From Paracoccaceae bacterium (lineage in GTDB: Bacteria > Pseudomonadota > Alphaproteobacteria > Rhodobacterales > Rhodobacteraceae), in assembly GCA_026419405.1 (NCBI GenBank), contig JANZZL010000131.1, forward strand, positions 1-50,964: a DNA stretch of 50,964 nt, given 5' to 3'. Of the stretch, positions 1 to 9,063 are shown in pieces. Under the pieces are notes generated by a model. It was not told the origin of the DNA and did no database searches. It saw only the letters and a list, made by a program, of their open reading frames with translations. Numbering within the stretch: the first letter of the stretch is position 1; each line of letters opens with the position of its first letter. The translations under genes and the position numbers were made by a program.

Positions 1-5
1 GCCTT

Positions 6-42
6 GCACAACCCGTGCACAACCCGTGCACAACCCGTGCAC
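6..42. repeat. Tandem 11-bp repeat with GTGCAC palindromes
   Basis: Three exact copies of GCACAACCCGT stand head to tail (6-16, 17-27, 28-38), followed by GCAC. Each junction creates the palindrome GTGCAC, at 16-21, 27-32 and 38-43, so identical palindromes repeat every 11 bp, about one helical turn. The array lies 220 bp before the pqi operon. It could be an operator or just a short microsatellite. The window edge hides what lies upstream. The remaining bases up to 264 hold no gene I can support. Confidence 0.8.
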
Positions 43-264
43 CGCGGATGCAGGGGCCGGCGCGCACGACCGATCCGCCCGGCCGCTGCCGGCGGGGAAC
101 CGCGCGCCCGCGGCGGGCGTTGCCGGCGGGCATGCGGGCCCCGGGGGCCCTGGGAACGCGGGGTTTCGGACTGCAACGTTTCGTGAGGCCGGCAAGGTGG
201 CGGGGGCGGCGCGATCGCGCTAGCCTTGCCCGCCGTGGAGCAGACGGCCGCCGCCGGAGGCAGG

Positions 265-912
265 ATGAAGGACGACGCAGAGGGGCTTGCAGGGGCCGCG
301 CTGGCGCAGCTTGTCGCCTGCCCGACCTGCGACGTGCTGCACCGGCTCTCGGAGGTGCCGCCGGGCGCGAAGGCCCGCTGCCGGCGCTGCGGCACGGTGC
401 TGCTCGCGCCGCGCCCCCAGGCGCTCACCAACATCGTCATGCTTGCCGCAACCTCGCTGGTCCTGATGGTCGCGGCGGTGTTCTTCCCGTTCCTGGAACT
501 CAGGGCGGCGGGGCTGAGCCGGCAGAGCTCGCTGTTCGATGCCGTGCTCGCCTTCTCCGACGGGCTGATGCTGCCGCTTGCCGTCGCGGTCGCGGCGCTG
601 ATCATCCTGCTGCCGCTCTTGCGGTTCGCGGCGCTGATCTACGCGCTCGGGCCGATGGCGATCGGCTGGCGCCCGGCGCGCCACGCCGCGACGGCCTTCC
701 GGCTGGCCGCATGGGCCCGGCCCTGGGCGATGGCCGAGATCTTCGTCGTCGGCGTGGCGGTGGCGCTGGTCAAGGTCGCAGGGCTCGCGCAGGTCTCGCT
801 CGGGCCGGCGTTCTGGGCACTGGCCGCGCTGGTCCTCGTGACCGTGCTCAAGGACAACTTCATGTGCCGGCTGTCGGTATGGAAAACGCTCGAAGAACGC
901 AGGCCTTCCTGA
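265..912 (+). CDS. pqiA: PqiA-type membrane protein, first half
   Basis: Paraquat-inducible protein A family, an inner-membrane partner of MCE-type lipid transporters. The start is the ATG at 265, preceded by GGAGG at 256-260; an upstream in-frame codon at 226 has no such site. The protein (215 aa) begins with a rubredoxin-like zinc-ribbon pattern (CPTC near residue 21 and CRRCG near 40), followed by four hydrophobic segments. E. coli PqiA is one protein with two such halves; here they are separate overlapping genes. The end overlaps the next gene by 34 bp, which implies coupled translation. Operon: pqiA-pqiA-pqiB-pqiC. Confidence 0.85.
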   Translation: MKDDAEGLAGAALAQLVACPTCDVLHRLSEVPPGAKARCRRCGTVLLAPRPQALTNIVMLAATSLVLMVAAVFFPFLELRAAGLSRQSSLFDAVLAFSDGLMLPLAVAVAALIILLPLLRFAALIYALGPMAIGWRPARHAATAFRLAAWARPWAMAEIFVVGVAVALVKVAGLAQVSLGPAFWALAALVLVTVLKDNFMCRLSVWKTLEERRPS

Positions 913-1514
913 CCGCGCGCCGGGCCGGCCTCGTCGGCTGCGCGGTCTGCGGCCGGGTGCAGGCCCCCGGCCCGGCCACCTGCCTGCGCTGCGGCAGCCG
1001 CCTGACGTCGCGCGACCCGCAGAGCCTGCAGCGGGTCTGGGCCTGGCTGCTGGCGGGGATCGTCGCCTACGTCCCGGCCAATGTCTATCCGATGCTGCTG
1101 ACCTCGACGATGGGCCGCACCCGGGAGAACACGATCATCGGCGGGGTGCTCGAACTCGCGGGCCACGGCTCCTGGGGGGTGGCGGCGATCGTCTTCACGG
1201 CGAGCGTGGTGATCCCGATCGGCAAGTTCATCGCCATCGCCTACCTCGCGCTCAGCGTGACGTCGGCGGTGGTGATCCGCGGCCACGGCCGGCAGCGGCT
1301 CTACGAGGTGGTGGAATTCATCGGGCGCTGGTCGATGATCGACGTGTTCGTCGTGGCGATCCTCGCGGCGCTCGTCCGGTTCAACTTCGCGGCCACGGTC
1401 AACCCCGGCATCGCCGCCGTGAGCTTCGCGCTGTCGGTTGCATTCACCATGCTTTCCGCCCAGAGCTTCGACCCCAGACTGATCTGGGACGCCTACGAGG
1501 CCGACGACACGTGA
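879..1514 (+). CDS. pqiA: PqiA-type membrane protein, second half
   Basis: This is the second PqiA domain, encoded as its own 211-aa protein. It starts at the ATG at 879, inside the end of the first half. The N-terminus carries a zinc-ribbon-like pair (CAVCG and CLRCG), then the family segment with YVPANVYPM, and four predicted membrane helices. The gene ends in GTGA, where the GTG at 1511 is the start of pqiB. By family knowledge PqiA anchors the periplasmic MCE tunnel PqiB in the inner membrane and helps move lipids across the envelope. Splitting into two half-size genes is seen directly; whether the two form a heterodimer is inference. Confidence 0.85.
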   Translation: MENARRTQAFLTARRAGLVGCAVCGRVQAPGPATCLRCGSRLTSRDPQSLQRVWAWLLAGIVAYVPANVYPMLLTSTMGRTRENTIIGGVLELAGHGSWGVAAIVFTASVVIPIGKFIAIAYLALSVTSAVVIRGHGRQRLYEVVEFIGRWSMIDVFVVAILAALVRFNFAATVNPGIAAVSFALSVAFTMLSAQSFDPRLIWDAYEADDT

Positions 1515-3595
1515 CCGACCTCCGCCCCGCCGAGCTCGACATCTCCGCCCCGCGGCCCTCGCCGTGGCGCAACCTGTCCTTCGTCTGGCTGGTGCCGATC
1601 CTCGCCCTTGCGGTCTCGCTCGGCGTCGCCTGGCAGAGCTTCGCCGCGCGCGGGGTGCTGATCGAGATCACCTTCCTCAACGCCTCGGGCGTGACCGCCG
1701 GCGAGACCACGGTGCGCTTCCGCGACGTGGTGGTGGGCCGGGTGGAGCGGGTGCACTTCGCCGACGACCTCAGCCAGGTGATCGTGGCGGCGCGGATCGA
1801 CCGCGACCTTGCGCCCTATCTCGATGCCGACGCGCAGTTCTGGGTCGTCAGGCCCGAGGTCACGACGCGCGGGATCACCGGCCTCTCGACCGTGCTCTCG
1901 GGGGTCTACATCGAGGGCGCCTGGGATGCGGTCGCGGGGACGCCGCAGACGCGCTTCGCCGGCCTCGAAGGCGCGCCGGTCGTGCGGCCGGGGCGCGAGG
2001 GCCGGCAGATCACGCTCAGGTCGACCGACGGCAAGCTGATCACCGCCGGCGCCCCGGTGCTGTTCCGGGGGATCGAGGTCGGCCGGCTCGACCAGCCGCG
2101 GCTGACCGTCTCGGGCGATTCGATCGTGGTCGATGCCTTCATCGAGGCGCCGCACGACCGGCGGCTGACCGACGCGACGCGGTTCTGGGACACCTCGGGC
2201 TTCAGCGTGTCGCTCGGCGCGGGGGGGCTTTCGCTCGATGTCGAGAGCCTGGCCACGCTCGTTGCCGGGGGCATCGCCTTCGACGACATCTACGAGGGCG
2301 GCAAGCCGGTCGGGCCGGGCTACGTGTTCGACATCTACCCCGACGAGGCGACGGCGCGGCGCAGCGTCTTCGTGCGCAGCTCGGGCAACGCGGTGCGGCT
2401 GGCGGTCGCGTTCGACGAGTCGGTGAGTGGGCTCGCCCCCGGCGCGCCGGTCCGGCTCGGCGGGCTGGAGGTCGGCAAGGTGGAGGCGCTTTCCGCCGAG
2501 CTGCGCGACACCGGGGCCGGCCCGGACATCCGGCTGATCGCCAACCTCGCGATCGACCCCGCGCTCATCGGCCTGCCCCGCGGGGCCGGGCGGGAGGAGG
2601 TGCTCGACTTCTTCGAGGAGGCGGTCGGGCGCGGCCTGCGCGCCCGGCTGGCCACCGCCAGCCTGTTCAGCGCGACGCTCGTCGTCGAGCTTGCGGAGAT
2701 CGAGGATGCGGCGCCCGCCGTCTTCGACCGCGACGCCGAGCCGCTGCCGCTTCTGCCGAGCGTGGAGTCGGACCTGCCCGACTTCACCGCCACCGCCGAG
2801 GGGGTGCTGGAGCGGATCAACGCCCTGCCGATCGAGGAGCTTCTCCAGCAGGCGATCGCCACGCTGGCGAGCGTCGAGGCGCTGGCTCGCGCCGAGAGCA
2901 CGGTTGCCCTGCCGGACTCGGCCCGCTCGCTCGTCGAGGACCTTCGCGCGATCGTGAACGACGAGGCGACCCGCTCGCTGCCGACAGAGCTCCGGGCGGC
3001 GGTGGCCGACCTCAGGCAGGTGGTGGCCGAGCTGCGCGAGGGCGGCGCGATCGACAATCTCGCCGCCGCCGTGGAGCGCGCCAGCGCCGCCGCCGCGAAC
3101 ATCGCCACCGCCTCGGAGGACTTCCCCGCGCTGGTCGAGGACCTGCGCGCGCTTGCGGCGAAGGCCAACGCGCTCGAGGCCGAGGAGCTGGTCGCCGCGG
3201 CGACGCGGGTGCTGGAGAGCGCGGATGCCGTGATCGGCACCGAGGAGGCGAAGGCGCTGCCGCCTGCGCTGACCGGCGCACTCGAGGAGGTGCGCGCGAC
3301 GCTCGCCGAACTGCGCGCGGGCGGCGTGGTCGAGAATGCCAACGCCACCATGGCCTCGGCCCGCAGCGCCGCCGACGCGGTGGCCGAGGCGGCCAGGGGG
3401 CTGCCGCAGCTCTCGGCGCGGCTCGAGGCGCTGGTCGCGCAGGCCGAGGGGCTGGTCGGCGCCTACGGCGCGCGGTCGGACTTCAACGCCGAGACGCTCG
3501 CCGCGCTGCGCGAGGTGCGCGCGGCGGCCCGCGCCGTGTCGCAGCTCGCCCGCGCCATCGAGCGCAATCCGAACTCGCTGATCCTGGGACGCTGA
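1511..3595 (+). CDS. pqiB: PqiB-like MCE-domain intermembrane transport protein
   Basis: A 694-aa protein with one N-terminal membrane anchor (about residues 17-40) and three MCE/MlaD domains. Their G-x-x-VxFRx-(V/I)xVGRV-type motifs lie near residues 58-80, 178-196 and 310-328. A long Ala/Glu-rich helical tail of about 300 residues follows. The C-terminus PNSLILGR resembles the usual PqiB ending. E. coli PqiB is 546 aa, so the helical tail is extended here. PqiB stacks into hexameric rings forming a tunnel between inner and outer membrane. It starts with GTG overlapping the upstream stop and is followed after one base by the lipoprotein gene, as expected for pqiABC. Confidence 0.9.
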   Translation: MTDLRPAELDISAPRPSPWRNLSFVWLVPILALAVSLGVAWQSFAARGVLIEITFLNASGVTAGETTVRFRDVVVGRVERVHFADDLSQVIVAARIDRDLAPYLDADAQFWVVRPEVTTRGITGLSTVLSGVYIEGAWDAVAGTPQTRFAGLEGAPVVRPGREGRQITLRSTDGKLITAGAPVLFRGIEVGRLDQPRLTVSGDSIVVDAFIEAPHDRRLTDATRFWDTSGFSVSLGAGGLSLDVESLATLVAGGIAFDDIYEGGKPVGPGYVFDIYPDEATARRSVFVRSSGNAVRLAVAFDESVSGLAPGAPVRLGGLEVGKVEALSAELRDTGAGPDIRLIANLAIDPALIGLPRGAGREEVLDFFEEAVGRGLRARLATASLFSATLVVELAEIEDAAPAVFDRDAEPLPLLPSVESDLPDFTATAEGVLERINALPIEELLQQAIATLASVEALARAESTVALPDSARSLVEDLRAIVNDEATRSLPTELRAAVADLRQVVAELREGGAIDNLAAAVERASAAAANIATASEDFPALVEDLRALAAKANALEAEELVAAATRVLESADAVIGTEEAKALPPALTGALEEVRATLAELRAGGVVENANATMASARSAADAVAEAARGLPQLSARLEALVAQAEGLVGAYGARSDFNAETLAALREVRAAARAVSQLARAIERNPNSLILGR

Positions 3596-3596
3596 C

Positions 3597-4163
3597 ATGG
3601 ACCTTCGCCTCGCCCCCGCCGCCCTCGCCCTGCTGCTGCCGGCCTGCAGCGGGCCGGGCCCGCTCTACCTGATCGACCGCCCCGCCGCCGAGGCCGCGGC
3701 GCCGCAGCCCGTGGGCGCGGCCAGCATCGAGGTGCGGGAGGTCACGCTGCCGGCCTATGCGGCCGACAGCGAGATCGCGGTGCAGCAGGCCGACGGATCG
3801 GTCCTGGCGGTGCGCAGGGCGCTCTGGGCCGAGGATCCGGTGGCCGGCGTCACCGCGACGCTCGCGCGCCACCTCGACCTCGCCACCACCGCCCGCGTCG
3901 CGGCCGAGCCCTGGCCGCTCGACGAGGGCCCCGACCTCAGGCTCGACGTGCGGATCGACCGCATGCTGGCCCGCGCGGACGGACGCTTCGAGCTGACCGG
4001 GCAGTATGCGCTGGCCTCGCCCGCGGGGCTCAGGCGCGGCATCCTCGAGCGCTTCGCCATCGTCGTCCCGATGCCGGGCGACGGACCGGCCGCGGTCGCG
4101 GCGGCGACGGGGGCCGCGCTCGCCGAACTCGGCGACGCGATCGCCGCCCGCCTGCGCCGCTGA
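3597..4163 (+). CDS. pqiC: PqiC-like outer-membrane lipoprotein (ABC-type transport auxiliary, DUF330)
   Basis: A 188-aa protein with a lipoprotein signal: hydrophobic stretch, then LLPAC with the lipobox Cys at residue 17. The body matches the PqiC/DUF330 pattern in length and layout: YLIDRP after the signal, then [11 protein letters not shown], a WAEDP segment and a C-terminal helix ending [11 protein letters not shown]. PqiC is thought to anchor the PqiB tunnel at the outer membrane. The ATG lies one base after the pqiB stop, so it is the last gene of the operon. Confidence 0.85.
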   Translation: MDLRLAPAALALLLPACSGPGPLYLIDRPAAEAAAPQPVGAASIEVREVTLPAYAADSEIAVQQADGSVLAVRRALWAEDPVAGVTATLARHLDLATTARVAAEPWPLDEGPDLRLDVRIDRMLARADGRFELTGQYALASPAGLRRGILERFAIVVPMPGDGPAAVAAATGAALAELGDAIAARLRR

Positions 4164-4187
4164 GGCGGGCCGCCCGGCGGCCGGGGA

Positions 4188-4202
4188 TTAAGGCCGCGTT
4201 CA
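4188..4202. promoter_or_regulatory. CtrA-like half-site pair upstream of motB
   Basis: TTAA-N7-TTCA, one mismatch from the CtrA consensus TTAA-N7-TTAA, 46 bp before the motB start. It is weak alone, but similar pairs sit in three other flagellar promoter regions of this window. Confidence 0.35.
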
Positions 4203-4248
4203 CGCGGGCGTGCTATCCCGGCCGGCGGGGTGAAATCGAGGTGGGATC

Positions 4249-5139
4249 ATGGCTGGGGGCGGCAGCAATGCGCCGGTCATCGTCAGGCGCCGCAAGGTCG
4301 TCGCGGGCGGCGGGCATCACGGCGGCGCCTGGAAGGTCGCCTATGCCGACTTCGTGACCGCGATGATGGCCTTCTTCATGCTGATGTGGCTCCTGAACGC
4401 GACGACCGAGAAGCAGCGCAAGGGCATCGCGGACTACTTCAACCCCACGATCCCGGTGAACCGGATCTCAGGCGGGGGCGACGGCGCCTTCGGCGGCACC
4501 TCGATCTTCTCGGAGGTGACGCTGGCGCAGAACGGCCTCGGCGCCTCCAACCGCTATACCACCGACCAGCTCCAGGCCAGGGGGCAGACCGGGGTGGACC
4601 CGCAGGAGCAGGCGAAGACCGGCGACGCCGCGACGCCCGATGCGGGCGTCACCGCCGAGGATCCCGAGACCGAGGCGCTGCGGCGGATCGAGCAGATGCT
4701 GCTCGGCAAGGGCGGCGAGAGCATGGTGACCGACCTGCTCGCCCGCCACATCACGACGCGGCTGACCGACGAGGGGCTGATCGTGGAGGTCTTCGACATC
4801 GAGGGCGCGCCGCTCTTCGCCGAGGGCACGGCCGAGCCCGAGCCCGTGCTGCGCGAGATCGCGGCGATGCTGGTCGAGGTCTTCGGTCTGGTGCGCAACC
4901 CGGTCGCGGTGAACGGCCACGTCAAGGCCGAACCCGAGGTGCTGAAGGTGAACCCGACCTGGGATCTCTCCACCGGCCGCGCCCAGGCGGCGCGCGCCCT
5001 GCTCGAGGCCGAGGGTCTCGACGCCGCCCGCGTGGTCCGGGTGACCGGCCACGCCGACCGCCGGCCGGTGGCCCCGAACCCGATGGCGGTGCGCAACAAC
5101 CGGATCGAGCTGGTGCTGATCCGCTCCGATGCCCGCTGA
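4249..5139 (+). CDS. motB: Flagellar motor protein MotB (stator)
   Basis: A 296-aa protein. The N-terminal segment WKVAYADFVTAMMAFF is the MotB membrane helix; Asp34 in YAD is the proton-carrying residue. The C-terminal half is an OmpA-like peptidoglycan-binding domain (NPTWDLSTGRA, then GHADRRP and RNNRIELVL). With MotA it forms the ion-driven stator and anchors it to the cell wall. Here motB lies about 10.7 kb away from motA, at the head of the hook gene operon and downstream of the pqi operon. A CtrA-like pair precedes it. The start ATG has GAGGTGGG upstream at 4238-4245. Confidence 0.93.
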   Translation: MAGGGSNAPVIVRRRKVVAGGGHHGGAWKVAYADFVTAMMAFFMLMWLLNATTEKQRKGIADYFNPTIPVNRISGGGDGAFGGTSIFSEVTLAQNGLGASNRYTTDQLQARGQTGVDPQEQAKTGDAATPDAGVTAEDPETEALRRIEQMLLGKGGESMVTDLLARHITTRLTDEGLIVEVFDIEGAPLFAEGTAEPEPVLREIAAMLVEVFGLVRNPVAVNGHVKAEPEVLKVNPTWDLSTGRAQAARALLEAEGLDAARVVRVTGHADRRPVAPNPMAVRNNRIELVLIRSDAR

Positions 5140-5167
5140 AGCCGCGACTTCGCCCGCATTTTAGCGG

Positions 5168-5182
5168 TTAGGCCGCCGTTAA
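5168..5182. promoter_or_regulatory. CtrA-like half-site pair upstream of flgE
   Basis: TTAG-N7-TTAA, one mismatch from the CtrA consensus, 57 bp before the flgE start in a 100-bp spacer that otherwise holds only the ribosome binding region. Confidence 0.5.
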
Positions 5183-5239
5183 GCCGCACCTGCCAAGGTC
5201 GCTGCGGACCAGAGAGGACGCAGCAGAAAGGCTGGGCAG

Positions 5240-6574
5240 ATGACGATTTCCTCCTCGCTCAACGCCGGCGTTGCGGGGCTCAGCGCCAACGCCACGCGGC
5301 TGGCGACGATCTCCGACAACATCGCCAACTCGGGCACCTTCGGCTACAAGCGCGCCGCGGCCGACTTCGAGAGCATGGTGATCAGCCAGGCGCGCGGCGC
5401 CGGCGTCTATTCGGCGGGCGGCGTGCGGGCCTCCACCTCGCGGCTGATCGAGGAGCGGGGCGCGCTCGTCGGCACCTCGAACGCGCTCGACATCGCGGTG
5501 GCCGGACGCGGCATGCTGCCGGTCACGCCCTCGGTCTCGCTCGGCGCGACCACGGGGGACCGGCCGCTCCAGATGACGACCACGGGCTCGTTCCGCACCG
5601 ATGCGAACGGTGTCCTGAAGACCGATTCGGGCCTCGTGCTGCTCGGCTGGCCGGCGAATGCCGACGGTTCGATCCCGATCCTGCCACGCGACACGGCGGC
5701 CGGGCTGGTGCCGGTGGTGATCAACTCCAACCAGACCGCGGGCGACCCCACGACGCGGCTGAAGCTGGGCGTGAACCTGCCCGCGACCGAGACCGAGGCC
5801 GGCGCCTCGGGCACGACCCTGCCGCTCTCGGTGGAGTATTTCGGCAACCTCGGCACCTCGGAACTGCTCAACATCAGCTTCACGCCGCAGGTCCCGACGA
5901 GCGGGGCGTCGAACACCTGGACCATGGTGATCCGCGACTCCGCGACCGCCGACAACCCGCTGACGACGGGCGTCGACGAGAGCGTGATCGGCGAATACAC
6001 GCTGGTGTTCGACGCCAGCCGCGGCAACGGCGGCACGCTCGCCTCGGTGACGACCGTCTCGGGCGGGGCCTACAACCCGGCCGACGGCACGCTGTCGCTG
6101 ATGGTGGCGGGCGGCCCGCTCACCGTGCAGATCGGCTCGCTCGGCGATCCCAACGGGCTGACCCAGCTCTCCGACAGCTTCGCGCCGACCTCGATCACCA
6201 AGGACGGCTCGCCGGTCGGCAACCTGACCGCGGTCGAGATCGACGAGAACGGCTACCTGACCGCCACCTACGACACCGGCTTCACGCGCCGGATCTACCA
6301 GATCCCGCTGGTCGACGTGCCGAACCCCAACGGCCTGATCGCGCTCAACAACCAGACCTACCAGATCAGCCCGAACTCGGGATCCTTCTTCCTGTGGGAT
6401 GCCGGCGACGGGCCGACCGGGGCGGTCGTGGGCTATGCGCGCGAGGGCTCCACGACCGACGTCGCCGCCGAGCTCACCGCGCTGATCCAGACCCAGCGCG
6501 CCTATTCCTCGAACGCCAAGGTGATCCAGACCGTGGACGAGATGCTCCAGGAGACAACGAACATCAAGCGCTGA
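5240..6574 (+). CDS. flgE: Flagellar hook protein FlgE
   Basis: A 444-aa protein with the rod/hook family N-terminus (SSSLNAGVAGLSANA, then ISDNIANSGTFGYK) and the matching C-terminal helix (ALIQTQRAYSSNAKVIQTVDEML). It polymerises into the hook outside the cell after export by the flagellar type III system. The middle is Thr/Gly-rich as in hook proteins. It leads the run flgE-flgK-flgL-flgI. flgD, the hook cap gene that often accompanies flgE, is not in this window. Confidence 0.93.
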   Translation: MTISSSLNAGVAGLSANATRLATISDNIANSGTFGYKRAAADFESMVISQARGAGVYSAGGVRASTSRLIEERGALVGTSNALDIAVAGRGMLPVTPSVSLGATTGDRPLQMTTTGSFRTDANGVLKTDSGLVLLGWPANADGSIPILPRDTAAGLVPVVINSNQTAGDPTTRLKLGVNLPATETEAGASGTTLPLSVEYFGNLGTSELLNISFTPQVPTSGASNTWTMVIRDSATADNPLTTGVDESVIGEYTLVFDASRGNGGTLASVTTVSGGAYNPADGTLSLMVAGGPLTVQIGSLGDPNGLTQLSDSFAPTSITKDGSPVGNLTAVEIDENGYLTATYDTGFTRRIYQIPLVDVPNPNGLIALNNQTYQISPNSGSFFLWDAGDGPTGAVVGYAREGSTTDVAAELTALIQTQRAYSSNAKVIQTVDEMLQETTNIKR

Positions 6575-6598
6575 GGCGGGCACCGGCGGGGCTGACGG

Positions 6599-8050
6599 AT
6601 GAGCATCTCGGGATCCCTCTCCAATGCCTTCGCCGGGCTCACCGCGGCCGCGCGCGGGGTCGAGGTCGTCTCGCAGAACCTCGCCAACGTGCAGACCGAG
6701 GGCTACGCCCGGCGCGAGCTGGAACTGTCCACGCGCCACCTCGGCGGCGCAGGGGGTGGCGTGCGGATCGAGGGGGTGAGGCGCCATGTCGACGGCGCGC
6801 TCCTCGCCTCACGCCGCCTCGCCGACGCGGTCGAGGCGCGCGACCGGGGCATCGGCGGCTTCCTCTCGCGGATCGAGGCGGCCGTCGGCACGCCGGGGGA
6901 GCCGGGCGCGCTCGGCACGCGGCTGGCAGAGTTCGAGGCGGCGCTGGTGGCGGCGGCGAGCCGCCCGGACACCGCGCCGCGGCTCGAGGCCGCCGTCGAG
7001 GCCGCGCGGGCCCTGGCGGCGGGCTTCGGCGCCATCACCCGCACCCTCCAGGAGGAGCGCATGGCCGCCGACGCGGGCGTGGCGGCAGAGGTCGGCCGGC
7101 TGAACGCTGCGCTGGCGCGGATCGTCGAGCTGAACCACGACATCCGGGTCGAGCGGGCGAGCGGACGCGATCCCTCCGGCCTGATGGACGAGCGCCAGCG
7201 GCTGATCGACACGGTCTCGGCGATCGTGCCGGTGCGCGAGGTCGCGCGCGAGGGCGGGCAGGTCGCGCTCATCACCACCGGCGGGGCGGTGCTGCTCGAC
7301 GGGCCCGCGGCCGAGATCGGCTTCACCCCGACGGCCACGATCACCGCCGACATGACGCTCGCCTCGGGCGCCCTCTCGGGGCTCACCTTCCGCGGCCAGC
7401 CGGCGACCGCGGGCACCGCCTCGGGACTGCTGGGCGGCGACAGCCTCGGCGCGCTCATGGCGATCCGCGACGAGCTGGCACCCGCCGCGCAGGCGCGGCT
7501 CGACGCGCTCGCCCGCGACCTCGTGGAGCGCTTCGAGGGGGCCGACACCACCCTGCCGGCCGGCGCGGCGGGGCTGTTCACCGACCGCGGCGCTGCCTTC
7601 TCGGCCGCGGACGAGACCGGCCTCGCCGGGCGGCTCGTGGTCAACGCGGCGGTCGATCCGGCGCAGGGCGGCGCGCTCTGGCGGCTGCGCGACGGGATCG
7701 GCGCCGCCGCACCGGGGCCGGTGGGAGAGGCCGGGCGGCTCCATGACCTGATCGGGGCGCTCTCGGCGCCGCGCGTGCCGGCCTCGGGCGGGTTCGCCGG
7801 CGGCGCGCGCACCGCGCAGGGCCTGGCGGGCGAGTTCCTGACGTCGATCGGCACCGCCCGGCAGCGCGCCGAGGGCGATCTCGCCTATTCCTCCGGCAGG
7901 CGGGAGGCGCTCAGGGCTGCCGAACTCGCCACCGGCGTCGACTCCGACCAGGAGCTCCAGCAGCTCCTCGTGATCGAGAAGGCCTATGCCGCCAATGCCC
8001 GGGTGATCAGCGCCGCCGAGGCGATGCTCGACCGGCTGATGGAGATCTGA
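6599..8050 (+). CDS. flgK: Hook-associated protein 1, FlgK
   Basis: A 483-aa protein with N-terminus SGSLSNAFAGLTAAARGVEVVSQNLANVQTEGY in the rod/hook pattern and C-terminus ending QQLLVIEKAYAANARVISAAEAMLDRLMEI, both diagnostic for FlgK. It forms the junction between hook and filament with FlgL. It sits 24 bp after flgE and 2 bp before flgL. Confidence 0.93.
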   Translation: MSISGSLSNAFAGLTAAARGVEVVSQNLANVQTEGYARRELELSTRHLGGAGGGVRIEGVRRHVDGALLASRRLADAVEARDRGIGGFLSRIEAAVGTPGEPGALGTRLAEFEAALVAAASRPDTAPRLEAAVEAARALAAGFGAITRTLQEERMAADAGVAAEVGRLNAALARIVELNHDIRVERASGRDPSGLMDERQRLIDTVSAIVPVREVAREGGQVALITTGGAVLLDGPAAEIGFTPTATITADMTLASGALSGLTFRGQPATAGTASGLLGGDSLGALMAIRDELAPAAQARLDALARDLVERFEGADTTLPAGAAGLFTDRGAAFSAADETGLAGRLVVNAAVDPAQGGALWRLRDGIGAAAPGPVGEAGRLHDLIGALSAPRVPASGGFAGGARTAQGLAGEFLTSIGTARQRAEGDLAYSSGRREALRAAELATGVDSDQELQQLLVIEKAYAANARVISAAEAMLDRLMEI

Positions 8051-8052
8051 CG

Positions 8053-9063
8053 ATGCCCGCCTTCCGCTCGCTCGGCGACCTCTCGACGACCTTCCTGCTC
8101 TCCCGCCAGACCGCCACGCTGAAGGCGGAGGTCGCGCGGCGCTCGACCGAACTCTCGACCGGCCGCGTGGCGGATGTCTCGCAGGCGCTGCGCGGCGACT
8201 TCCGGGCCCTGGGCGCGGTCGAGGCGCGGCTCGGCACCGCCGCGGCCGAGCAGCTGGCGATCGCCGAGGCCGGCGGGCTCGCCGCGGCGGCGCAGCAGGC
8301 GCTCGGAGAAGTTCAGGACGAGGCCGGCCGCATGGCCTCGGCGATGCTGGAGCTGCCCTTTGCGCCGACGGCGGCGGCGCTCACGCGCGCGGGCAACGAG
8401 GCGCGGGCCGCCTTCGAGGCCGCCGTCGCCGCGCTCAACATCCGCCATGCCGACCGTTCGGTGTTCGCCGGCACGGCAGCCGATGCGCCGGCGCTGGCCT
8501 CGGCCGAGGCGATGCTCGCCGACATCGAGGCCGCCGTCGCCGGCGAGACGACGCCCGCGGGAGTCGCGGCGGCGGTCGCGGCCTGGTTCCTCGACCCCGG
8601 CGGCGGCTTCGAGACGCTCGGCTACACCGGGGCGGGGGCGATGGCGCCGCTCGCCCTCGGCGCCGGCGAGACGGCGGCCTTCCCGGTCACGGCGGCGGAC
8701 CCGGCGCTGCGCGAGGCGCTGGCGGGGCTTGCGCTCGGCGCGCTGCTCGCCGGGCCGACGCTGGCCGGCGACACCGAGGCGCGGGTTGCGCTCGGCCGCG
8801 CCGCGGCGGAGCGGGCGCTCTCGGCGCAGAGCCCGCTCACCGAGCTGCGCGCCCGCGTCGGCGCGACCGAGGCGCGGATCGCCCGCGCCGAGGCGCGGGC
8901 CGGGGCGGAGCGCTCGGCGCTGGAGATCGCCCGCTCCGAGCTGGTGGCGGCCGACCCCTACGAGGCGGCGACGCGGCTCGAGACCGCGCGGACGCAGCTC
9001 GAGACGCTCTTCGCCCTGACCGCGCGGGTCTCCCGCCTCAGCCTGATGGACTACCTCAGATGA
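8053..9063 (+). CDS. flgL: Hook-associated protein 3, FlgL
   Basis: A 336-aa flagellin-like junction protein. The N-terminus LLSRQTATLKAEVARRSTEL followed by STGR, and the C-terminal helix ending RLSLMDYLR, fit the FlgL/flagellin D0-D1 helices. The centre is Ala-rich and carries the family pattern AALNIRHADRSVFAG. It ends with an overlap onto the flgI start at 9060, so flgK-flgL-flgI are translated together. Confidence 0.88.
   Translation: MPAFRSLGDLSTTFLLSRQTATLKAEVARRSTELSTGRVADVSQALRGDFRALGAVEARLGTAAAEQLAIAEAGGLAAAAQQALGEVQDEAGRMASAMLELPFAPTAAALTRAGNEARAAFEAAVAALNIRHADRSVFAGTAADAPALASAEAMLADIEAAVAGETTPAGVAAAVAAWFLDPGGGFETLGYTGAGAMAPLALGAGETAAFPVTAADPALREALAGLALGALLAGPTLAGDTEARVALGRAAAERALSAQSPLTELRARVGATEARIARAEARAGAERSALEIARSELVAADPYEAATRLETARTQLETLFALTARVSRLSLMDYLR

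Noticed and set aside
1493-3598. 701-aa minus-strand frame opposite pqiB
   Set aside because: It mirrors pqiB, is Arg/Gly-rich and has no family motif; pqiB has clear MCE domains and operon context.
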